Source: an uncultured Clostridia bacterium
GTDB lineage: Bacteria > Bacillota > Clostridia > UMGS1810
Assembly: GCA_937959315.1 (NCBI GenBank)
Contig: CALGRC010000047.1
Location: forward strand, 1 to 30,384
Length of the DNA: 30,384 nucleotides
Direction of reading: 5' to 3'
Shown: positions 14,067 through 22,692 of the stretch, piece by piece
Numbering within the stretch: position 1 is the first letter of the stretch
How the letters are laid out: each line of letters begins with the position of its first letter
Position numbers and translations under genes: made by a program
Notes under the pieces: generated by a model
Told to the model about the DNA's origin: nothing
The model's database searches: none
What the model saw: the letters and a program-made list of their open reading frames with translations, nothing else

Positions 14067-17000
14067 CTATGCTGCGCCAAGCGCCTCGCTGCCCGCAAGG
14101 GGAATCATAGAAGCACCGTTCCACGCGAAAAATTTTAGCTGCGTATTGCTACTGGTACGGGCCATTTCTACCGACAGTGCCCCGGTGGAAAACCCTTCCA
14201 CAACGCCGCGCGCCATAGCGATATTTACCATGTTTGCCCCGTCATATTCCGCCACGGCAAACCAGACCTCGCCGCTTTCGCCGCCCATCATGTTTTTCAG
14301 CTGCAAGCTATAACGGGTTTTCCCATCTGTACCCGGCGTTTCGGTTACGGTACCTGCAAGCTCTGCCTGGCCGTCTACCTCTCTGGCGCCGCGTAAGTAA
14401 TCTATAGTAATTTTACCAGTATACGCCTGGGAAGTCAACCGCAAGCGGTTGATGGATGCAATATGGTCATCGCAGCAAAACGGCAGCCCGCGCAGCACAT
14501 ATATGCCCTGCTGCGCATCATACAGATCCTGGCTGGTATCGTGGCGGCCGCTGGTATCCCAACTGCCGTCTGCAAGCTGCGCGTTGTTTTTATACATATC
14601 GCTTTGTATCATCAAATCACAGGCCTGCGTATCGGTATCTATCACTGCGCGCACGGTAATCCACGTGTCTTCCGGAATCTTGCCCGGCAACCTGGAAAAT
14701 ACATTCCCAAACTCTTCCCAGCCGATGCCGAACGTCCCGTCTGAAAAGCAAATCAGCCGCGCAACCACCCGATAAGTGCCTGTGCCATTGTCTCCCCAAA
14801 TGGCAAACTCAGAATTCAATATACCCTTTGGCATATCGTCAAGCTTAAACCGGAAGGACAATTCCACCCTGCCGGAAAGGGGCGAAAACTCACGGATGAG
14901 CACCGGCGACGCATTGGAGCCGCTGTCAAACTGGTCGTTGACGACAAGGCTGCCGTCCATCACCGACACGAGGCTTTTGCTGTCTGTCGGGTCATATGTA
15001 ACTTCCCAAGCATCCAAATCGGCCTCTTTTTGAAATTCATCGGCAAAATCACTGATTTCCACCGCCGCGCTCCAACCGTCGGCGCCCCACAGGAACCCCG
15101 TACCGTCCCGCACTGCACGTACTTGGACGGACACCGGCTGGGAGGGTACCGGGAAACGATAGCTATTATTGGTGGTTTTCACTGTGTTGTTGCCAACCTT
15201 TATCTCATAGCGGCTGGTACCCGGCACACTATCCCATGTCACCACAATCTCTGTCCCCTGCCGGGCTGCCTGTAGGTTTTGAATGCCGGTATAGGCCGTT
15301 TTGCCGTTAAGGCCCCATTGGTACTTGCCTTTTTCCACTGCCAGCGACAATGTTCCATCCTGCCAGGTGGGCGCCACCCCCATTTCACTGGAAATAGGCC
15401 GCCCCTTGGCATCGTTTATCTGCGCGCCGGACAACATTGCAGAAGACAGCGTCAATACGGTATCTTCCGGTGAGGATATTGCAAGCTCCTCCTTGCCTAG
15501 TGCAACCGTTACCACATCCTGCGCCTCTATGGAAAGCGCCGCAGAAGAAAGCTGTGTGCCGTCCACCAGCAGAACCGAACCGGCGCGCCGCACCACCGCC
15601 GCGCCGGTAAAGGAGATATCCTCCGCCTGCACCGCGCCGTCGCCAAGGTTTACAAACACTTCCGTGCCATCGGCAAATTCCAGTTTCAAATATCCGTCGC
15701 CATACGTGACCTCCGCTTCCTTTGCCGTTTCAGAGGTCTTATGTACGCTCATGGTAGTCACCATTTTGGTACCGGCCGTCTCGGGGGTTGCAAAGCATAC
15801 GCGGCTGTGCTTTGGCTTGTTGGCATACGACCCTTGCGCCGGGTATTCTATCCCGTCCGGGCCGGAAAACGTATTGTTGTATACCGTCGATGTCACATCC
15901 TGCGGATACTGCACCGTCGCTTCCAGTACGGCGTCGTTTTGCGTAATCACCGCACGGTTGCCGTCCACTGCCGGCGGCTGTTCTGCATTGAGCCACCATT
16001 CAAACGACGACTGCTTGCCGTCTGCCGCCTGCAAATCGTCAATGACCACATATACGTCCGGCCGCACATAGATGATATGCCGCTTAAACCTACCCAGCTT
16101 GGACGCCTCCTCGGCTTGCAGGCTTTGGTAAGCCTCGGTCGCATCGCCGGTCGCCGCGTCGAAATCGGTGTGGGTCACAAACTGCGTCAGTTCTCCGGTA
16201 GCAGTAAAATCATGGATTGGCTGCCCATGGCCGCCGTCGATTGTGACCGAATTGTGCGCATAGGTCTGGCGGGTAAAGTTTTTATCATGGTTGCTGTTGT
16301 AAGAATCGTAATACCCGCCCTGAATGGCCAGGTTTTCCCCATATGCGCTGATGATAAAGCTGTTTTGATCCGCATGCGAATGGTTGAATGATCCATAAGG
16401 ACTGGATTTGAAAAACAATGACACCCGGTCCTCATCCATCAGGTCGCTGTGCATAGCCGCCCAGCCAATATCGTCAAAGCTTGTCCCTTTGGCGTAGCCC
16501 ACCGGCGCCTGTGCGGCCATATCTTCCACAGGCATGGTATAATAAGCGCTCTTGTCGCTGGTATTGATTTCCCCAACCTGCTCATAGATCCATTTTGCCA
16601 CCGGGTTTTGGGTAAACAGCGCCGCCTTGCTCATAGAGCTGACGGTGTACTGCGACGGCTTCACCCGGTTGCTGCCGTCGCCAAACGCGCCGGTAGATCC
16701 CGCCGGATAGGCATACAGCGGCCATTTATACTCATTGCGCACCCATGCTTTCTGGTTTAAATCCAAAATACCGCCCAGATAGAGCACATCCATAAATTCC
16801 CGGTTGGAGCCGGTGCTGTACTGCCAGTAGTCTGTCCCCTGCGACCAGCCGCCGTCCTCGCTCGACCAGGGGGGCAGCAGCGCTGCAAACATGGGGACCA
16901 GCTCCTGCAGGCGCCCGGCAGATTCCGGGATATCCCCGGACGTGGCCAGCGAGAGAATGCCAATGTATCCCAGCGCCGTCCAGCCATGGGAATCAAAGGG

Positions 17001-17972
17001 GTTTTTCTTGAGAGAATCAGTCAAGTAGGCCATATCGTCCGTCCGGCCCGCAACCATAGCAAGCACCGTTTCCCGCTGCTCGTCCGTCAGGTATTCATAC
17101 AGCCAGTCGTAGGCAATTGCACAGTTATACGCAATAGCCCGGTGCGCCTGATCCTGGTAGTTATAACAGGTGGAACCGTTTTCATAATCCCAGCCGCTGA
17201 TATCCACCAGCCCTTTGACTGCATAATCACGGTATTGGGTCTGCGACGGGTCGATCAACGCAACCAGCGCCGCGCTCAGCACATTGTTGTAATACTGTTC
17301 AGCCGTATGCAGCACCTGCATTTTATATTGCTGGAGCTCGGTCTCATTGGCAAATTCATCTGGTTCTTTTCTCGCCGGTTCGCTGACAGAATACCCCAGC
17401 GTCACCGAAGATTTAATCTTGTTAAATACTGTAAGCCCTGTACCCTGCTTGGCGTAAGAACGGAACTCCTCCAAATTTTCCGGCGTCGTCCAAATACGCG
17501 GATGCCCCTCGGGGACACGCGCGGTAATTTCCCCGCCCGATGGCACGGTAAAGGGAACGGCGTCCAGCGATATCCGCAGCCGCCGGGCGTCCGACCAGGT
17601 ACTGGTCTCGCCATTGATGTGATACCGCACCGACCACCAATAGGCCTTGCCCGCCTCAAAAGGCGTATCAAAATTGTAATAGTTGACCGTCAGGCCGTCC
17701 CTGCGGTAAGCAACGTCCGTCAAATCTTCGTCATTGCAGACAATCAGATCGTAGGTTACGCCGGTACCCTCTACATAAGGCCAGGTGAAATCCGGCGGGT
17801 TTTGCTGCGCCAAATAGCCGTCTGCCGGCCGGAAGGGCATACTGCCCCCTGCGTTGATATACACACACCCAGATTCCCAGGTATATGCCGCCGCCGCGGC
17901 CGCGCTGAACGAAATGTTCAGCGCAACTGCGGCGGTCAGTAATAAGCAAATAAATTTGTAAATTCGTTTCAT
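14067..17972 (-). CDS. secreted heparinase II-like polysaccharide lyase, paralogue B
   Basis: A 1301-residue exported protein. The signal peptide is residues 1 to about 27. Residues about 45-135 are a fibronectin-III-like region (DFTWPYVEG ... YWWSVR) and about 155-470 an alpha/alpha toroid; together they resemble DUF4962. About 495-800 is the heparinase II/III beta-sandwich, about 895-975 a fibronectin-III-like domain, and about 978-1195 a LamG/concanavalin-like region. Residues matching heparinase II catalysis and its zinc site, from memory of that structure, are H329 (DSHGW), Y382 (TDYWQ), H531 and H533 (NHSHADQ), D556 (GYYDS) and H573 (YAHNS). It probably cleaves a uronate-containing polysaccharide by beta-elimination outside the cell. 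It follows its paralogue by only 4 bases, its ribosome binding site lying in that gene's last codons. No SLH or LPXTG anchor is visible. Confidence 0.88.
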   Translation of the reverse strand: MKRIYKFICLLLTAAVALNISFSAAAAAAYTWESGCVYINAGGSMPFRPADGYLAQQNPPDFTWPYVEGTGVTYDLIVCNDEDLTDVAYRRDGLTVNYYNFDTPFEAGKAYWWSVRYHINGETSTWSDARRLRISLDAVPFTVPSGGEITARVPEGHPRIWTTPENLEEFRSYAKQGTGLTVFNKIKSSVTLGYSVSEPARKEPDEFANETELQQYKMQVLHTAEQYYNNVLSAALVALIDPSQTQYRDYAVKGLVDISGWDYENGSTCYNYQDQAHRAIAYNCAIAYDWLYEYLTDEQRETVLAMVAGRTDDMAYLTDSLKKNPFDSHGWTALGYIGILSLATSGDIPESAGRLQELVPMFAALLPPWSSEDGGWSQGTDYWQYSTGSNREFMDVLYLGGILDLNQKAWVRNEYKWPLYAYPAGSTGAFGDGSNRVKPSQYTVSSMSKAALFTQNPVAKWIYEQVGEINTSDKSAYYTMPVEDMAAQAPVGYAKGTSFDDIGWAAMHSDLMDEDRVSLFFKSSPYGSFNHSHADQNSFIISAYGENLAIQGGYYDSYNSNHDKNFTRQTYAHNSVTIDGGHGQPIHDFTATGELTQFVTHTDFDAATGDATEAYQSLQAEEASKLGRFKRHIIYVRPDVYVVIDDLQAADGKQSSFEWWLNAEQPPAVDGNRAVITQNDAVLEATVQYPQDVTSTVYNNTFSGPDGIEYPAQGSYANKPKHSRVCFATPETAGTKMVTTMSVHKTSETAKEAEVTYGDGYLKLEFADGTEVFVNLGDGAVQAEDISFTGAAVVRRAGSVLLVDGTQLSSAALSIEAQDVVTVALGKEELAISSPEDTVLTLSSAMLSGAQINDAKGRPISSEMGVAPTWQDGTLSLAVEKGKYQWGLNGKTAYTGIQNLQAARQGTEIVVTWDSVPGTSRYEIKVGNNTVKTTNNSYRFPVPSQPVSVQVRAVRDGTGFLWGADGWSAAVEISDFADEFQKEADLDAWEVTYDPTDSKSLVSVMDGSLVVNDQFDSGSNASPVLIREFSPLSGRVELSFRFKLDDMPKGILNSEFAIWGDNGTGTYRVVARLICFSDGTFGIGWEEFGNVFSRLPGKIPEDTWITVRAVIDTDTQACDLMIQSDMYKNNAQLADGSWDTSGRHDTSQDLYDAQQGIYVLRGLPFCCDDHIASINRLRLTSQAYTGKITIDYLRGAREVDGQAELAGTVTETPGTDGKTRYSLQLKNMMGGESGEVWFAVAEYDGANMVNIAMARGVVEGFSTGALSVEMARTSSNTQLKFFAWNGASMIPLAGSEALGAA

Positions 17973-17976
17973 AGGG

Positions 17977-20900
17977 TTATCCTTCCCGTTTCACCAGTCC
18001 CAGCCAATCGGTGTTGCAGCTTCCGGTGACAGCCTGGATGCTGACGGTGTATTCGCCCGGCTCCAGGTAAATCCCCGCATCAACCTTCAATGCCCGCCAT
18101 TCTTCCGGCGTAGCACCATACCCATCCGTCTTAGGCATCAAGAACTGGTACAGCGTTCCGTTGATAATAAAGTTCCGGTAAGTTTCCACATCTACGCCGT
18201 CTGCATCGCCGGCTTCATCCCAAGCGACATATTTTACGGCAAAGTCATAGGTGCCGGCTTCGGCTACATTGAATGTATAAACCGCCTTATCGCCAGGCGT
18301 ATTGACATTTTGCAGCCCTTTGCCGCCCGACAGGAATTCCCGGTGGCTGTAAACCAGCCCGCCGCCCGTCAGTGCGTCATATTCTTCAGCTTCCACCACA
18401 AACGGCATGGTTTCCTTCAAAGCGTCATAATCTTCAACAACTTCCGAATTGACGCTGACAACCGGCATGGTTTCCAGCTCGATGTAGTTATCTGCAACAG
18501 TAGAAGACGCAGTTGTGGATGCAGTACCCACCATGTCGTTGCCCACTGTTGCCGCCCCAAAGGTCAGCTCTGGGTTTTTGCTCTTCACCATAAAGCTCTT
18601 ATTTTCCAGCGAAGCCGTCCCGGAATACGTCCCGTTCCCGTTGCGGTCTACAAACCCGTTCAGCGGGTATTCGGTCGGCGTACCGTCAATGGTAACCGTC
18701 AGCTTGCCTTCTGCCGTCTGGCCGCCCAGTTCTTTGTTGTTGAGCACCATGCTGTAATGCCCTTTGTCAAACGTGAAGCGCAGGCCGCCTTCCTCTTCCT
18801 GCGAAGCAATGCCGATGGCGCTGCTCAAGCTGCGGCCGTCCCAATCGGTAATGCTGTCAACTGCCGGGATATAATCGTTGCCAACGCCTACCCACACCGA
18901 AGCATCATCGTTTGCAGATACGCCCAGCTCATCCTTGCCAGCTACAGCCGTTACCGGGGTTTCCGAACGGAAAATCTCTTTGCCGTCCATGGTGAGCGCT
19001 GTGCCCTCTACCAGCATAACCGAATCGTCATTGTAAACCACCGCGTCGCCGGTAAAGGTCACGCTGCCGGAGGTCACCGGCTGCGTGCCGTCGCCCATGT
19101 TAACCAGCACAACCGAACCGTCCTCAAAGGTCAGACGCATGCAGTCGTCGCTCTCCTGCACCTGGGTATACCGGGCAGGCGCGTCTTTTTTATGGACGTC
19201 CATAGTGACAACCATCTTGGTCTGTTCCACTTTTTCAGTCTTGAACCACACCCGCGTATGCACCGGTGCAGTTGCATAGTTGCCGGAAGCCGGCACATGT
19301 TCCAAATCCGGGCCCGAAAATACGCTGGTGTAATACGGCGTTACTTTCGGATACTGTACCTTGACATCCAGTACCGCGTCATTTTCAGTAATGCGCGCAC
19401 CGGTGTTGTCATCATACACTTCCATCGCATGAGAAGCGTTGAGCCACCACTCAAACGAAGCATCGTCGCCCTCTTTTGCCTTCAGGTCATCAATGACGAC
19501 AAACATATCCGGGCGCAAATAGATAATCTTACGGTCAAACCCGCCAATCAGGCCGTTGTAAGCCGGGGTGGCGTCGCCTGCCACCACGTCAAAGTCAGCG
19601 TGCGTTGCAAATGCGGTGATTTCACCCTTAGTGCTCATCGCGTCATCCCGCTGCCCCTTGCCGCCGTCAATGGTAATGGTGTTGTGGGCGTAGGTCTTGC
19701 GGGTAAAGCCGCTGTCATGACTGCTGTGGTAAGCGTCATAGTATCCGCTCTTAATGGCAAGGTTTTCGCCATAGGCGTTGATGATAAAGCTGTTCTGGTC
19801 TGGATGCGCATGGTTGTATGCGCCGTACTGGCTGGACCGGAAGAAGAGCGACACGCGGTTTTGGTCAATCAAATCGCTGTGCATGGTCGCCCAGCCAATA
19901 TCGTCAAATTCATGGCCCAACTGGTAAGTGTAAGGCTTCTCCGCCTCCATTTCCGCAACCGGCGCAATGTAATAGGTTGCCATATCGGCAGGCGAGAGCT
20001 GCCCGACCTCATCCGCCACCCATTTCGCCACCGGGTTGTTGGTGAAAAATGCCAGCTTGTTCATAGAGTTGACAGTGTAAGACATGGGTTTGTTGAGGTT
20101 CCCCGCGTCGCCAAATGCGCCGGTGGACCCTGCCGGATAGGCATACATGGGCCACAGGTATTCATTGCGCGACCAGGTCTTCTGGTTTAAGTCAATCAAA
20201 CCGCCCAGGCACAGCACATCGATGAATTCCCGGTTGGAACCGGTGCTGTACTGCCAGTAGTCGGTACCCTGCGACCAGCCGCCGTCCTCAGTAGACCAAG
20301 GCGGCAAAAGCGTGGTATACGCCGGGATAACCGTTTCCAGCCATCCTGCCGATTCCGGAATGTCGCCATAGGTGGCCAGCGCGATGATGCCAATGTACCC
20401 GAACGCCGTCCAGCCGTGCGAATCATACGGCGAAACCTTCAGGGAATCCAACAGGTAAGCCATGGTCTTGGTACGCGAGGAAATCATATCCAGCGCAATC
20501 TGCCGTTCCTGCGGCGTCATCAGGTCGTACACCCAGTCATAAGCCATTGCCGCATTATAGGTAATGGCACGGTGGACCTGGTCCTGTTTTTCATAGGACG
20601 TCGCGCCGTTCTGATCCCATCCGCTCAATGCAATAAGCGAATCGACCGCATATTCCCCAAACGCGGTTTCCTGCGGGTTAATCAAATAGATAAACGCCGC
20701 CTTGAGCATTTTGGTGTACAGCTCGCCGGCCATGCTGACCAGCTGCATATTGAACTGCTGCTGCACCACCGGATCTTCAAAGGTCTGGTATTCAGGCTCT
20801 TCTGCAATATTGCCTGCATCTACGTCCGCTTTGATGGAATTGTATACCGTGTCGTATACTTCCTTCCCCAAGCCGGACTGCGCATAGGAGCGGAATTCGT

Positions 20901-21411
20901 CAATGGTATCGGGCGTTGTCCAAATACGTGGATGCTGCTCCGGTACCTTTTCCAAAATCTTATCAATCGGCTCTACCGGGAACGGATAGGCGTCCTGGTC
21001 AATTTTAAACCGCAGCGGCCGCGACCAGCCGGACGGCGAACCGCCCATATTGAACCGCACCGCCCACCAGTAGTAGACGCCTGTTTCAAAGGTATACTCG
21101 AAATTGTAATAGTTGGTGGTAATGCCTGTCTTCTGATATGCCACATCGGTCAATCCCTCGTCGCGGCACACAATGACATCATAGGTTGCGCCCTCCACAT
21201 ACGGCCAGGTAAAATCCGGCGGGTTTTGGTGGGACAGATATTTGTCGGCCGGTTTAAACGGCATGGCCAGCTCGTTGACCTGGTACTGGTCCCACGGATT
21301 GGGGGCCTCTACCTCCGTTTCTGCCTCTGCCGCCTGCTCATCTGCTGCATACGCGGGCACGAGCGTGACCAGCATTGCCAACATCAAAAGAATTGCGGTT
21401 AATTTTTTCAA
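17977..21411 (-). CDS. secreted heparinase II-like polysaccharide lyase with C-terminal carbohydrate-binding-like domain, paralogue A
   Basis: A 1144-residue exported protein starting at TTG, with GGAGG 9 bases upstream. The signal peptide is residues 1-22 (ending PAYA). It shares the whole N-terminal plan with the next gene: the fibronectin-III-like segment (about 50-135), the toroid (about 157-470) and the beta-sandwich (about 495-800). The same presumed active-site and metal residues are H332, Y385, H534, H536, D559 and H576, but NHAHPDQ replaces NHSHADQ. The C-terminus differs: a Thr/Ser-rich linker near 960-975 leads into a jelly-roll domain (about 1003-1144) that starts FVVEAEEYDA and ends CNTDWLGLVK, like CBM6/CBM35-type carbohydrate-binding modules. 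It probably cuts the same class of acidic glycan as its neighbour, with different targeting. Confidence 0.88.
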   Translation of the reverse strand: MKKLTAILLMLAMLVTLVPAYAADEQAAEAETEVEAPNPWDQYQVNELAMPFKPADKYLSHQNPPDFTWPYVEGATYDVIVCRDEGLTDVAYQKTGITTNYYNFEYTFETGVYYWWAVRFNMGGSPSGWSRPLRFKIDQDAYPFPVEPIDKILEKVPEQHPRIWTTPDTIDEFRSYAQSGLGKEVYDTVYNSIKADVDAGNIAEEPEYQTFEDPVVQQQFNMQLVSMAGELYTKMLKAAFIYLINPQETAFGEYAVDSLIALSGWDQNGATSYEKQDQVHRAITYNAAMAYDWVYDLMTPQERQIALDMISSRTKTMAYLLDSLKVSPYDSHGWTAFGYIGIIALATYGDIPESAGWLETVIPAYTTLLPPWSTEDGGWSQGTDYWQYSTGSNREFIDVLCLGGLIDLNQKTWSRNEYLWPMYAYPAGSTGAFGDAGNLNKPMSYTVNSMNKLAFFTNNPVAKWVADEVGQLSPADMATYYIAPVAEMEAEKPYTYQLGHEFDDIGWATMHSDLIDQNRVSLFFRSSQYGAYNHAHPDQNSFIINAYGENLAIKSGYYDAYHSSHDSGFTRKTYAHNTITIDGGKGQRDDAMSTKGEITAFATHADFDVVAGDATPAYNGLIGGFDRKIIYLRPDMFVVIDDLKAKEGDDASFEWWLNASHAMEVYDDNTGARITENDAVLDVKVQYPKVTPYYTSVFSGPDLEHVPASGNYATAPVHTRVWFKTEKVEQTKMVVTMDVHKKDAPARYTQVQESDDCMRLTFEDGSVVLVNMGDGTQPVTSGSVTFTGDAVVYNDDSVMLVEGTALTMDGKEIFRSETPVTAVAGKDELGVSANDDASVWVGVGNDYIPAVDSITDWDGRSLSSAIGIASQEEEGGLRFTFDKGHYSMVLNNKELGGQTAEGKLTVTIDGTPTEYPLNGFVDRNGNGTYSGTASLENKSFMVKSKNPELTFGAATVGNDMVGTASTTASSTVADNYIELETMPVVSVNSEVVEDYDALKETMPFVVEAEEYDALTGGGLVYSHREFLSGGKGLQNVNTPGDKAVYTFNVAEAGTYDFAVKYVAWDEAGDADGVDVETYRNFIINGTLYQFLMPKTDGYGATPEEWRALKVDAGIYLEPGEYTVSIQAVTGSCNTDWLGLVKREG

Positions 21412-21427
21412 TGCCTACGGCCTCCTT

Positions 21428-22678
21428 TCATTCCTCTTCCTGCTCCGCGTCGTCCTCGGCAGCTTCTTCTTCGCCCTCTTCGCCGTCCCCGGCCGCTTCC
21501 TCTTCAGAAGCGTTCGGGTTTACAACAAACGCGCACTGCTGCGCATCATCCCAGGTATAGGTGCAGCCAAAGGCCTCAACCACCGCCTGCAGCGGGATGA
21601 AAATCCGGTTGCCTTCGCCCGTCACCGCCTGCGGCAGCGAAACAGATTTGCCGTCCAGCTCAGCGGCCGTGCTGTCAAGCGCAGCTTCCAGCGTCTGCCC
21701 GCCGACGGTAATTTGGTAAGCGCCGTCCGCCGCCTGGTAACTGCCGCCCATCATGCCTGCAATGTTGCGCATAGTCATCATCACAGTGCCGTCGTCTGCC
21801 AGGTAGGGCTCGGTTGCCGGATAAAAGAATTTCTCATTATAATTCACGTTGACCTGCCCTGCCACCGCATGCTGTGCCGGCGGCGTGACGGTTGCCACTT
21901 CCATCCCGACGGTTTCGGTTTCCACTTCGTCCAAATCGTCCGGGTTGTCTTCCTGCATCACATAGTCAATCACCCAGGTACCGTCCATACGTCCGGCATA
22001 GAAAATAATCTGGTTGATGCTGTGCACTTCGGTAACCGGGTACGGGTCACGCCAGTTGAGGTCTGTCAGCACCGTCTTGGTGTTGGTGGACTCGTCAAGC
22101 ATACTGACCGATGCGCGCTGTGCGTCAAAGTCAAACAGCACCGTCAGCGTATACCACTTGTCAATGGCGCCAACGCCGGTTGTAATGTTGTCGTTACCAT
22201 TGTTGCCCTGTACATACGCATTGCCGCCGGCGTCCATCATGACACGCAGCACCTGTTTCTTCTCGCCCCAGAAGTCGATATACCCCTGTTGGAAGGGCGT
22301 AGAACCGGCCGTTTTCATAAACCGGAGCGTAAAGCTGGTTTTGCTGCCCGACGCAGTCGAAACATTAAAAGTTGCATTTGGACCCGTCGAGACATCTTCC
22401 GGCGTGGTATCCACCAGCGCCAGGCAGTTCTTTTTCGTACCGCCGCCAACATCCCATTCGGAAATCTCAACAGTACCGCCGCTGCTCACGCCAGTCACAC
22501 CGCCCGGCAAAGCACCGGTAGAACTGCTAAAATCCTGCGAATAAATGGTCTTATCGGTGGTAATCACCCGTTCTTTCACCTGTGTGCGCGGCCGGCGCAC
22601 CGCGCGCCCAAATACGGTCGTCATGGGAAGGGCCGCTATCAATGCACAACAAACGACAATTTTCAACAGCTTTTTCAT
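21428..22678 (-). CDS. exported protein with LamG-like region, stalk domain and acidic tail
   Basis: A 416-residue protein with a signal peptide (1-24), started by ATG after AGGGGGTGAGG. Residues about 45-240 resemble a LamG/concanavalin beta-sandwich (YSQDFSS ... QGYIDFWGEKKQVLRVMMD ... GTWVIDYVM), a fold often used to bind glycans. Residues about 275-388 match the copper amine oxidase N-terminal (stalk) domain: LADDGTVMMTMRNIAGMMGG, then RIFIPLQAVVEAFGCTYTWD. In Clostridia this domain is a structural surface module and does not imply oxidase activity. The last 26 residues are almost all Glu, Asp and Ala, which would bind cations or a basic partner. It sits between the SLH proteins and the lyases, so a substrate-binding role at the surface is likely. 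Confidence 0.82.
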   Translation of the reverse strand: MKKLLKIVVCCALIAALPMTTVFGRAVRRPRTQVKERVITTDKTIYSQDFSSSTGALPGGVTGVSSGGTVEISEWDVGGGTKKNCLALVDTTPEDVSTGPNATFNVSTASGSKTSFTLRFMKTAGSTPFQQGYIDFWGEKKQVLRVMMDAGGNAYVQGNNGNDNITTGVGAIDKWYTLTVLFDFDAQRASVSMLDESTNTKTVLTDLNWRDPYPVTEVHSINQIIFYAGRMDGTWVIDYVMQEDNPDDLDEVETETVGMEVATVTPPAQHAVAGQVNVNYNEKFFYPATEPYLADDGTVMMTMRNIAGMMGGSYQAADGAYQITVGGQTLEAALDSTAAELDGKSVSLPQAVTGEGNRIFIPLQAVVEAFGCTYTWDDAQQCAFVVNPNASEEEAAGDGEEGEEEAAEDDAEQEEE

Positions 22679-22692
22679 TGCCTCACCCCCTG

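Noticed and set aside
18310..20190. 626-codon open frame on the plus strand, antisense to a lyase gene
   Set aside because: It lies wholly inside the 1144-residue heparinase-like gene, has no ribosome binding site, signal or recognisable domain, and is rich in His, Arg, Val and Ala, as expected from antisense reading of a G+C-rich gene. The minus frame has clear family motifs.
21428..22678. Copper amine oxidase enzyme
   Set aside because: Only the N-terminal stalk domain is present. The catalytic domain and its topaquinone tyrosine are absent, and this domain is a common structural module in clostridial surface proteins.
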